64,000 nucleotides of DNA from Chrysogorgia sp. JL179-B06. Lineage: Eukaryota > Cnidaria > Anthozoa > Scleralcyonacea > Chrysogorgiidae. Below, one piece after another: positions 49,701 through 62,800 of this stretch (position 1 is its first letter; every line of letters starts with the position of its first letter). A model generated the notes under the pieces. That model was not told the origin of the DNA. It made no database searches and was given only the letters and a program-made list of their open reading frames with translations. Made by a program: the position numbers and the translations under genes. The stretch lies in NCBI GenBank assembly GCA_035772405.1, contig JAYKKM010000048.1, forward strand, positions 599,501 to 663,500, given 5' to 3'.

Positions 49701-50216
49701 CAAATTTACTTGAAAATATGCGTATAATAACTCCTCGTGATAATGAACGTTGTAAACTTAGGAATCACTGAGATATAAGACATTTTTTAATGAGTGAAAA
49801 TTCTCTACCCTGCACCTGACGTCAGAGACCATCTCATGTACATATCAAACAAACTGAAATATTTCAAAAACGAAGTAAAATACGGAAAAGTTGTAAAAGG
49901 TGTTACTCTATTATTTTACGAGTTCTTTCATATTAGACAAACTTAATTTTTGTTGCCAATGTCCTTTAAGGTTTTCTTTGTCAAGTTTCGTTTTTATGTT
50001 GTTGATCTTGATGTCACTAGTAAAGTGATGAAAGGAATCTTGTTTGTTTTCTATTAAAGATCAAGATTCGCAGAATTGTGAAGCAATGGCGTCAGAAGGT
50101 TCAACTTCGAATACAAGCCAAATTCCGCCATCAGCTTTAGAGACTGGGGCAGGTTCCCAATCCCCTGCTCATCCAGAAAAGGGGAACAAGAATACGGATA
50201 AAAACCAGGTATCAAG

Positions 50217-50287
<71 letters not shown>

Positions 50288-53200
50288 TTTCTTTTATTGT
50301 TACTTTTACTTCATTTTTCTTCTTTATTTTATAGAAATCATTTGAAATGAAAGTAAACATTTCTGGTTCGGAATTTGTTGCGTTACAAAACTTTGATGTT
50401 GAAGATACCGATGCTGTTGTTCTCAGAGTAAGTGAATCTCTCTCTCTATATATATATGATCAAATATATGTATATGAAAATTTGACTGCCCAAACCGGGA
50501 ATCGAACCCAAGGTCTCCGAATCAACGTATCGGTGCTCTAACCACTGAGCTATTGAGACACGGTCAGAACAGTCAAACATCATATACATATTTATACATC
50601 GCCCCGACTCTCAAATCTCTACAGGAAGATATCTCATTTTCGACGAAGTAGAGCGAAGCCTCTCGCAGGACTTCCTCAAGTAGCGAGCTTATCACCGGCT
50701 CTTGTATACAGGAGGCTTTACAACAATTTTCTTTAGATGAAGAGAGGATTTATTAATGGTCAAATATATGTATATGAAAATTTGACGCATCGACGCTCAG
50801 TGGTTATATAATACTAATGTAGTAAATATGTCCACGGCATTTTCTTAGGATTTGATCTTGACAATCGTTCGTGTTTCGTCTATCTAGACTAATCTCTAAT
50901 AATTTATAATTTATGATAGATCACAGCTGTAGTGGCCTGGAGACCTCATTATAAATCTCAAAAGCCTCTCTCGTGTAGTATTCAAAGTCTCGAGGTTTTC
51001 TCCTGTAACTTGGCTTGCGAAGAAGAATCAGCGTTGTCTATTATTGACCCAATGGCTGGCCTCGTTGAGCTTAATGCAGCTGAGCGTTTATCAAAGAGAA
51101 AGACACAGGGCTTACTAGATGCGACATTAGAGTCTTTACCGAGTCTTGAGATAACACTGAACTCACTAAATATGAGGATCTCGTATAAAGATTATAAGTT
51201 ATTTCTGAGTATTGGCGAGTCTGTGTCACGGCAGTTGTCGACAGCCATGAAGATGGAGAGATCATCATCTTTTCAAGAGAATAATGATGATATTGGTGTG
51301 GTTGAGAAACAATATATTCACGGTAAGGTAGGGGGGAACTGATCTCGAAACAAGACTGGATCGAGCAACTATTGTTCAGAAAATGAAGCTGGAAGTCCGC
51401 CATTACTAAGGGACCAACTGAGGATCCTATGAGGTTTTTTGTTGAATTATGTGCTCTTACCATCGACAAAATAAAATAATTTTACTATAAAGAGGACCAG
51501 AAGACATTTTTCAAATTACTGGGGAAAACGATTCATGGCCTACCTACAGATTTACTGGTCCCTTAGTAATGGCCACTGTTGACTCTAATTATCCAGTAAG
51601 AGAAGCCTAATATGAGACGTCAAATTAGGTTCAAGATTTTATGCATTTAATGTTAACAAAGCAACTATATTGGCCAGACACTAAACCTATTACGCGAGCA
51701 TCACAGTTTGATTTACTTGCAAACTCGGAGCTTCTAGTGATCTCTCGTCAATTTACATTATGCAAATATGTAAGCTTCAAAATCAGCTCATCAGATCGGT
51801 AAATACGTAGCTAAAATGAACAGGTTTTGTGATTGGCTACATGGAACAATAGTGGTTAGGGTTAGGACATTGGTTTCTTTGTCGTTGATTCTATTGTTTA
51901 TTGTTTTAATCAACCAATCACAAAACTTGATAGTATACTGTAGGTGGTGGCGACCCCATCAGATACAATAGAAAGCTCAATCCAGTCCTATTTTTGAGAT
52001 CAGTGGGGCGAACAAGGATCCAAGATGGTTCTTTTAGGGTTCAGACAGAGTTCAACAGGGGTTTGACGGGGTCCATTAAGGTGTCGTCTGATGTTTTCAT
52101 TTTGCATTATGTTAATTCAAAAAATTTCGATATTTCTTTAATAGCTCCCTCTATTCAGCGTTTGCAAGAACTTGGTTTCAGTGAAGAAGATTGTATTCGG
52201 GCACTAAATACGTGCCGCGGTGATGTTGAGTCAGCGGCTACGTGGCTTCTTCTAAATGCCAAACCTCTACGGCAACCTGAACCGTCGACTACACCTGAAA
52301 ATAAAAGCAAACTATCAGGATATGAGGTAACGCCACCCAAGTAATGTTATAGTGTTAACGTAATGCCCAATATAATACTTACAGTACAGTTCAGTACAGT
52401 ACAGTACAGTACAGTACAGCACAGTACAGTACAGTACAGTACAGTACAGTACAGTACAGTACAGTACAGTACAGTACAGTACAGTACAGTACAGTACAGT
52501 ACAGTACAGTACAGTACAGTACAGTACAGTACAGCACAGTACAACTAAACTCCTCGGTGATACCATTTCAAATACAATTTTTAGATTCGTGCTAATTCCA
52601 TTTGTGTGTGTTTAATTGACGATTGTGGAACAAATGATGTACCTTTGACTGAACTTTTGATTCAACGTAAGTAAAAGGTTTACTTTAAACACAGAGTGAT
52701 CGCATGTCAGGTTAATGGTAATGATTGGCAGACCTTGAAATAATTCCAACCTTTCTTGGAAAATTTAAAAAAATGTAATCTATGGATTCTCCTGAGAAAA
52801 ATTGTAATATATCTTGTCAGCCAAAAATTTCATCTTCATAGACTTTTTTGCAAAGAGATTTTCATGTAGACAGATGCCCACTATGACATCACTTCCATCA
52901 ACTTTAACAGCAAAAAAGTCTATGAAGATGAAATTTTCAGCTGACAAGATATATTACATTTTTTCTCAGGAGAATCCATAGATTACATATATGTTAAATT
53001 TTTAAGTAAAATTCTCTACTTTCTTGAAATCTCACGATGGTTAATTTGGTCTATTTCTTAGATCTGTACTTCTGGTATGAACTTCACGGTGCTGGCGACA
53101 GTTCTGCTCAATGTACACTAACCGCTGACTACTACAATCGCAGTGTCTCTGGCTGGGAGCCACTTGTGGAGCCATGGAAGTATGTTAGCATCGTTACAAT

Positions 53201-54502
53201 GATGTAAACACAAAGTGTGCTTGTTTATTTATCATCTTTTCATTGTTGTAGATGTCAAGTTCATTGGCAAAAGCAAAGGAATGCTTTGAATTCTCCTGAA
53301 AATATCTTAGTGAAAGTTGATGGTATGTTTATATTTCTCCTCTAATTCCATTTCTTTTTCTCATATCACATTCTATTATCTCTTTCTCCTTCTCTCCTCT
53401 TCAATTCCTTTTATCTTTCAATTTCTTCTTTTTTCTCTTTCTCTTACTTTCTACCATTTCCCCTTCCGTTCTCTCAACTTCGTCTTCTACCTCGTAGCCA
53501 GTACCATCTAGGAAGGGTTCAGACGAACGCGTGGCCTTGGCCTGTTCTCGTTTAGCCTGCTTACAGACACCCCTAGCTTGCTTGTAGACACCCCTAGCCT
53601 GCTTACAGACACCCCTAGCCTGCTTACAGACACCCCTATATCCCTAGCCTGCTTGCATATACCCCTAGCCTGCTTACAGACACCCCTATATCCCTAGCCT
53701 GCTTGCATATACCCCTAGCCTGCTTACAGACACCCCTATATCCCTAGCCTGCTTGCATATACCCCTAGCCTGCTTACAGCCACCCCTAGCCTGCTTGCAG
53801 ACACCCCTAGCCTGCTTACAGACACCCCTAGCTTGCTTGTAGACACCCCTAGCCTACTTGTAGACACCCCTAGCCTGCTTGCAGACACCCCTAGCCTGCT
53901 TGCAGACACCCCTAGCCTGCTTGCAGACACCCCTAGCTTGCTTGTAGACACCCCTAGCCTACTTGTAGACACCGACAGCCAATCAAAAGCGTCATTATAT
54001 TAACCCTTTGTTATAAAATGTATTTTGTTCTTCTTATTCTGTTTAGCTGCTGACCGTCTAGACCTTAACATCACTAGCTCCTTTATCACAATGATTCAGA
54101 ACACTCTTAAAAACTGGTCTGAAGATTATTATGGCCCCTCATTCATGGACTCCTCAACCACCAAACGAGATCTCCACACAACATCTGATTCTACTGTTGC
54201 AGATGGGAACGCTGGTCACTTCAGAAAGCGGGCGCCATTTGTGCCATTTCTCCTACGAAATCAAACAGGTGGACTATTTGTCTCTGAATTTTTCGACACT
54301 TAAAATAGTCTATACTATGGTGCCGGCTCAACATACGTAATCAAACAGAATTCCAACTGGACATATGGACATAGACGTAGACACAGATGCAGACGGAGAC
54401 ACAGACACAGACACAGACATAGACAAATCTGGCTCGCATAAATAGGGCAACCTTATAGACAGACACAGATCTGTACACAGACACAGACACAGACATAGAC
54501 AT

Positions 54503-54567
<65 letters not shown>

Positions 54568-56755
54568 TAGACACAAGCACAGACATAGACACAAGCACAG
54601 ACACAGACATAGACATAGACAAGACAAATCTGGCTCGCATAAATAGGGCAACCTTATCCTGCGTGATCGACTCTAAATAAATCATACTCATACTCCTTGT
54701 GTCCCATGGTATCTATTATACCTTGCAGGCTGCCCATTACATTTTGCTACAGTGACGTCATCACCGTCTAAGCTCGTCATGACAACCACTGGCTTGGTGT
54801 TCTCAGGTCGCGTACATACTTCCAATCTTAGTGATTCTTCCAAGAAACTATCAGAATGGAGGGAGGTTTTACCTGGAGGTGAAATTCCGTTTGAATTCAA
54901 ACAATCCCGCGAGAAACAAAGACATAAGGTATGTATTGATGTTTTTGAATATTGTCTCGAACTATTGAACTACATAGTCTAAGTTGGTAGAGTGAAGGTT
55001 ACATATGTGTACAACCTGTAACCTTCTGATGACTAGTGACATGCTCTAACTATTGAGCTACATGGACTAAGATGGTAGAGTGAAGGTTACATATGTGTAC
55101 AATCTGTAACCTTCTGATGACCAGTGACATGTTCTAACCATTGAGCTACATGGACTAAGATGATGAGTGAAGGTTACATATGTGTACAACCTGTAACCTT
55201 CTGATGACTAGTGACATGTTCTAACTATTGAGCTACATGGACTAAGATGGTAGAGTGAAGGTTACATATGTGTACAATCTGTAACCTTCTGATGACCAGT
55301 GAGATGCTCTAACTATTGAGCTACATGAACCAAGCAAGGTAGAGTGAAGGTTACATATGTGTACAACCTGTAACCTTCTGATGACCAGTGAGACACTCTA
55401 ACCATTGAGCTACATCTTCTTAAGGAAACCCATGAATTGAAGGTTCATCAATTGGTTGTTCAGATAGAGGGCTGGAAACAACTCTCACCAGTCTCTGTGG
55501 ACAAAGTTGGAGCATTTTTCCGACAAGCAATGCCAGCAGACGAGAAGGTTAGAATCCGTAGATTATTTTAGAGCTCAAGAGATGTGCGTTTTCAGTCTCA
55601 ACTGTATAGATGTATTTATTATATATAATTATATATGTGTTAATATACACACTGCTGTAGTGAATGTGGGAGAGCTCGGAGTAGACAGACGATACATGGA
55701 CGATCGTCAAGCTCGTATCCCCAGAAAAATGATTCTGAGTCCCGGACAGGAATAGAACCTGTAACCTTCTGATTGCCGGTGAGACGCTCTAACCATTGAG
55801 CCACCGAGACTCAGATGGAGAGCGAAGGTTACAATGATGTACTGGTTCGATTGATATGAACGATCGTGACTGCCTCATAGGGACAGTACATATATCAATC
55901 GAACGAGTACATCATTGTAACCTTCGCTCTCCATCTGAGTCTCGGTGGCTCAATGGTTAGAGCGTCTCACCGGCAATCAGAAGGTTACAGGTTCAATGAG
56001 GATACGACCTTGACGATCGGCCATGTATCGTATAGATCCGTATAGGGAAAAACTATGCCCTCGGTCTTGAGTACAGCCCGAGACGGGAAGCCGAGGGACC
56101 TATGGCACAGTTGTTCCCTATACCACAGTTGTTCCCAATGTGGACCGTCTTGAACCTCTTATCCAGTCATCACAAGAACGTTCCCTCCATTGTATACTGT
56201 GGTGTAAAATATATATTATTTAATATGTCTTATTTTTGCAGTCCAGTCAATTAAACCTTGCTCGTGTGGTGTTTGAAATTAAATTAGAAAATGGCGCCCA
56301 AAAAGTTGTCACCGTGAAATCAGCGTTGGTTGTAAGCAATAAGACTGATATGATTTTAGAAATGAAGTTAGATGTTGAGAAAGGTGAGTTCATATCTGGT
56401 ATTGTTGCTGTTGGTGTTGTTGTAGTTGGTGGTGGTGTTGGTGATGTTGGTGGTGTTGTTGTGTTGGTGGTGGTGTTGTGTTGGTGTTGTGTTGGTGGTG
56501 GTGTTATTGGTGGTGTTGATGTTGTCGTCGTCGTCGTCGTCTTCTTTGTTGTTGTGGTGGTGTTGTTGTAGTAGGTGATGGTGATGGTGGTGATGGTGTC
56601 GTCGTTGTTGTTGTGGTGTTGTTGTAGTAGTTGGTGGTGGTGGTGGTAGTGTTGGTGGTGGTGTTCTTGTTGTGTTGTTGGTGGTGGTGTTGATGGTGGT
56701 AGTGGTGGTGTTGATGGTGGTAGTGGTGGTGTCGTTGTTGTTGTTGTTGTTGTTG

Positions 56756-56801
<46 letters not shown>

Positions 56802-59800
56802 ATTGTTATTGTTACTTATCATGCTGTGTTGTTGTCTATGCCCAGTATTTCTAATCTCCTTCAAACACTTCAAATACCTTTCTTTAGATGAACCCCATTT
56901 ACCCCCTCTTGCTCCTCAATCAACCTTTGCCATCCCTTTACCCTATGTTCAATGTCATCTCTTCATCCGTCCCATGGGAATGGAAACAAAGTTCTCTTCT
57001 TCCCCTTTGGAGTGGAAAAATGTCACTGGAGCGTTTGAAAACATTGGCGGTTTGGTAGAATGTGCATCTGTAAACGGCATAGAGGCAGATAATTATAGGT
57101 AAGAAAATCTATAGTTCGAAAATCCTGTTCTGGAAGGAATCTAAAAACAACAACTAGGAGTAACATTCAGACTACGGACAGAGTTACATTTAGTACAAAT
57201 TGTTTTCCAGCTACGTGTGTCTTCGGACTCGTACGTAGAGAGAACAGCAGAGTAGTAGTATTCATAGGTTTGGCTTTGAAGGTTGACAGAGTAGTTGTGG
57301 TTCGGGGTATTTCTTGAGGCAGGAAAGAAGGAAGGAAAGAAGAAAGAGAGGGAGAGAGTGAGGAAGGAAGGAAGGAAGGAGGGAGGGAGGGAGGGAAGGA
57401 AGGAAGGGAAGGAAGAGAAGGGAGGAAGGAGGGAGGGAGGGAGGAAAGGAGGGATGGAAGGAAGGGAGGGAGGGACGTAGGATGGGAGGGAGGAAGGAAG
57501 GAATGAATGAAAGAGGGAAGGAAGGAAGGGAGGGAGGAAGGAAGGAATGAAGGAAGGAGCAAGGGAAGGAAGGCGTGTTCCATAATCTTGTAGCTCTTAC
57601 CAAGTACACCGACAGTACACCGAGTTTTAGAGTATCCAAACATCAGATAGTCACTTTATATTCCGTTCATTACATGTCAAGCTATCTTCAAACTATGTCT
57701 GAAACTCTCTTCATGTTTCAGGTACTGTGTTTCTGTGCAACGAGATGGCTTTCCCTTGGACGACCCCTCCTTGCAACCTGAAAACAGTGGTTATAATCGT
57801 GTACAACCAGCCCATACTATCACCATCATGCCTCCGATTGTTTTAGTCAACTTACTGCCCATAGATCTTGCCTACTTCGTTCACCGGCCTTCTCTGAAAG
57901 GAAATATCAAACCAGGCAGATTATCACCTTTGTATAAGGTAAGCTATTCAAAGTAAATGAAATAAATGGAAATGGTTTCAACCAAGGAGTATCATTAGTA
58001 GTGTGAAGGAAGCAAGGAAGGAAGCAAGGGAAGGAAAGGGAGGGAGGGAGGAAGGAAGGAAGGGAGGAGAGGGAGGGAGGAAGGAAGCTAGGACGGAAAG
58101 GAAGGGGCCAGGTAAAGTATCATTCATCAAAATCTGCCGTGTGCTCTCTACATTTAGTGTACAGCGAGACTTTTCTCTCTTTTCTCTGTCTTTCACTCGC
58201 TTTATACTTTATGATCAAGCGTAGCTTTCACGGTCTCTTCTCTTTTTATATTATTTTCGTAACAACCTTTACAAAACGTCTGTTTTGTTTCTTGCTAGGT
58301 CAACCGTTCTACGCCGTTGGATTTCAAGTTTACCACTGAAAATTTTCCCCTATCCGAAGGCCTCATTATTCCAGATATAAACAAAGGAATTGACTCCTGT
58401 ATTCGCCATATTGAGTTGAAAGACCAGATGAATAGGATTCTGGGATTAAATGCTAAAATCGAGTTGCGCCAAGGAGGGTCCATAAGGGTTGGTATTAAAC
58501 ACGGTAGTCAACATACAGTAGGTTCATATGTAACCTTCACTCTACCATCTACAGTAGTTCATGTAGTTCAATAGTTAGACCATCTCACTGGTCATCAGAA
58601 GGTTACAGCTTATACACATATGTAACCTTCACTCTACCATCTCAATCCATGTAGTTCAATAGTTAGAACATCTCACTGTTCATCGGAAGGTTACAGGTTG
58701 TACATGTATATCACCAGAAGGTTGCAGGTTGTACACATGTGTAACCTTCACTCTACCATCTTAGTATATGTAGCTCAATAGTTAGAGCATCTCACTGGTC
58801 ATCAGAAGGTTACAGGTTGTACATGTATGTAACCTTCACTCTATCATCTTAGTTCGTGTCACTGGTCACCAGAAGGTGCTTTAATTTACATGTTTGATAT
58901 TTTGATAAACATATTTCAATTTGTCTTATAATTTGATTTTAGATTTCTATCTTTGCCTCTTTTTGGTTGGTCAACGACACTGGTATCCCTCTTATCTTCA
59001 AACAAGAAGGAAATTCCCAAGAGATGGCCGGGCAGTTTGATGAACATGAAGTCGCCAGGAGTTTGACGCCGTTATTGTTTTCGTTTAGTGACAGAGATGG
59101 CCCATTCAGGTAACGCAATCGCTAAAGCAACTTGGAGTATATTATTATATCACACCACAAATCAGTACTTATTATAACCTTCACTCTATCATCCATGTAG
59201 CTCAGTGCTTAAAACATCTCACTAGTCATCAGAAGGTAACCCTCACTCATCATCTTAGTCCACTTTACTCAATGGTTAGAGCATTTCACTAGTCATCAGA
59301 AGGTTACAGGTTGTACACATATGTAACCTTTACTCTACCATCTTAGTCCATGTAGCTCAATAGTTGGAGCATCTCACTAGTCATCAGAAGCTTACAGGTT
59401 GTACATATATGTAACCTTTATTCTACCATCTTAGTCCATGTATTGCACTAGCTAGAGCACTTCACTGGTGTCCAAAGGCCATATGCATGGAATCCCGTCT
59501 CAGTTTGTAAAAATTTCATCTACTTCACGCCATTCGCGTACAATTCTATTAAGGTGTCAAATGCGGATTGGAAAAGGCCAACATCTAAGTGGTGGTAAAC
59601 CAGTGTGGTAAGTACCTCATAGTTGTGAGAAAAATAATTGGGACACCATCATTGACAAAGCACCTTGGGACACCTTAGAATTATAATACAATTGCATGAA
59701 TGATGTCTTAAAAGATCCAAATACTGCTGTATAGGAAGTTGATATCAATCGAATCTATTGTAACCTCCGCTTTCCATCAGCAGGTTACAGGTGAGATCTC

Positions 59801-62800
59801 TGTGCAGGATGCAGAAACATTCGTCATTCACAAAAGATCGTCCATTTATTGTCCATATGACTGTGGATAGTATAGTAGGTAACGAAACATCGACTTATCT
59901 TTGTTTCTTTTAGGTGTACGGCATTTTCATTGGAATATCCCCGAGAATTTACAAGAATACATTCGAGGCAACCAGATAGACGACCTGACAAGTAAATAAA
60001 TAAATAAATTTAAAACTTAATAAATTAATAAAATAATTAATTAATTAATTAATTAATTAAAAATAAATTAATTAATGAATAAATTAATTAACGAATAAAT
60101 TAATGAATAAATTTAAAAAATTAAAAATAAATAAGTTATTTAAATGCGCTATTGTGGTCACACTTTGTGTTTTAGTGAGGTAAAAAAAGAACGGAAAGTA
60201 TTGAAGAATCCTCGCAAAGTTTTAAAGAATCCTCGCAAGGAGGTGCTAAAAGGACATAAAGTTAATCGTTCAAAAACTTTAAATCGTAAAGTGTCTTACG
60301 AGGTGCGAGGAGGATGTTCATTTCATGTTGGTCCTGAAGAGATTGAGCATGGCATTAGTTTAGTTACTGCTAAATCATGGTAAATTAATTGATGAAACGA
60401 TAATATAAATACATATTAACTTTAATTATTAAACTGATTAAATGAATTAATTAACCAAAATTTAAACTAGTAAATATGTGTAAAGCTAATAATTCATTCT
60501 TGGTTAATTCCTCCCTTCCTTCCTTTCCTTCCTCCTTTCCTTCTTTCCTTCCTTCCTTCTTTCCTTCCTTGCTTCTTTCATTCCTTCTTTCTTTCCTTCC
60601 TTCCTTCCTTTCTTTCATTCTTTCCTTCCTTCATTCCTTCTTCCCTCCTTCCTTCTTCCCTTCCTTCTTCCCTTCCTTCTTCCCTTCCTCCCTCCCTTCC
60701 CCCTCCCTTCATTCTTTCCTTCCTTCTTTCCTTCCTTCATTCCTCCCTCCCTTCTTCCCTCCTTCCTTCTTTCCTTCCTCCCTCCCTCCCTTCCTCCCTC
60801 CCTTCATTATTTCCTTCCTTCTTCCCGCCTTCCTTCTTCCCTCCTTCCTTCTTCCCTTCCTTCTTCCCTCCTTCCTTCTTCCCTCCCTCCCTCCTTCCTT
60901 TCCTACCCAAATTGTTTCTCCTCCTAGGGTGTATGATGTTGGTATTGATGTCCGTTTTGGTCAAGGTCGTTTTCGAGACACCAGGATAGTAACCTTTGCT
61001 CCTCGTTATCAATTTGAAAACAGAAGTTCGCACCCTCTGGCATTTCAACAAAGGCATTTTGTTCGAGAACAGGTATTTCAATCTAATTGCTGCTTAGTCT
61101 CTAGTTTAATTAATGTTCCTGCATTCTAATTGGTTCCTGGGATTACTTCTTCTTGTTCTTCTGCTGCTCTCTAGGAGACAAGTAATCCAGATGGCACACT
61201 GACGTCACCACCCAGTGCCCAAATAGTGTGGCATTGGGAAAGAACAGACCTTGATCAGTTACTGTGTATTAGGTGAGCCCTTGCTTAGCCCTTCCCTTGT
61301 TCCCACATTGTTCCCACATTGTTCCCACATTGTTGTAATCGATTTATTTTTTTCCACTTTCTCTTCATCCTATTTTTCTCCTCTTGATCCACTTTCATTT
61401 CCTTTATTTCCTTTCTTCTCTTTTCATCCCCTTTAATTGCTTCCCATCCCCCTTTGTACCTTTCCTTCCCTTTCTTCCCTTTTCATTCCCTTTCTTTAAC
61501 TTTCATCTCCTTTCATTACTTTCCATCCCTTTCCTCCACTTTAATCCCGTTTCTTCCCTTTTCATCCCCTTCCCTTTTCATCCCCTTTCTTCACTTTTCA
61601 TCCCCTTTCTTCCCGTTTCATCCCTTTTCTTCCCGTTCCATCGCCTTTCTTCCCGTTTCATCCCTTTTCTTCCCGTTTCATCCCTTTTCTTCCCGTTTCA
61701 TCCCTTTTCTTCCCATTTCATCCCCTTTATTACTTTCCATCCCCATTCTTCCCTTTTCATCCCCATTCTTCCCTTTTCACCCCCTTTCTCCCACTTGTTA
61801 TCCACTATCTTCCCTATAATGCGACCTCCATAAGTCTTATTTGTTTTACAGACTCAACGATGTTTCTGATTGTCGCTGGTCAGGGGGGTTCAGAATTGAT
61901 CGGGATGATTCCTCTCATGTTATTATGAGGTTCGTTTGTCTAATAATTATCCAATACTCCCCCTAAACACACTGATTCTTTTTGCTTTACACTGATCGTG
62001 GATATCCCTATTTATCCCAGGTGTTCCAAGGGTTGCCTGTTTATCCGTGCTGAAGTCATGCTTAAAGGAGCAGTGTTTCATATTGTTTTTACTGATGCCA
62101 ATCAACTACCTCCTCCATATCGCATTGAAAACCTGTCGGAGGTATGTAACAATTAGATTATGAGCTCTCTGTGTTAGTACAGGGAGAAACAAGAGTACCT
62201 GGATACTTCCTAGAGGTCTAGGGTGAAACCAGAGTACCATCTCTTATGGGTCTAGTGTTAGTGTAGGAGAAACCAGAGTACCTGGATACTTCCTAGAGGT
62301 CTAGTAAGGACCATCTCTTATGGTTCTAGTCGTTAGTGTAGGAGGAAACCAGAGTACCTGGATACTTCCTAGAGGTCTAGTAAGGACCATCTCTTATGGG
62401 TCTGGATAACACTATCAGTTACAACTAACTGTTCTTCCTAGAGGTCTAGTAAGGACCATCTCTTATGGGTCTAGTGTTAGTGTAGCAGGAAACCAGAGTA
62501 CCTAGATAACACTATCAGTTACAACTAAACTGTTCTTTCTAGAGGTCTAGTGAGGAGCATCTCTTATGGGTCTAGTGTTAGTGTAGGAGGAAACCAGAGT
62601 AGAGTACCTGGATAACACTATCAGTTGCAACTAAACTGTTCTTTATAGTGGTCTAGTAAGGACCATCTCTTATGGGTCTAGTTAGTGTAGGAGGAAACCA
62701 GAGTAGAGTACCTAGATAACACTATCAGTTACAACTAAACTGTTCTTTATAGTGGTCTAGTAAGGATATCTTATCATAATTATTCGCCATATTTCCTTGT

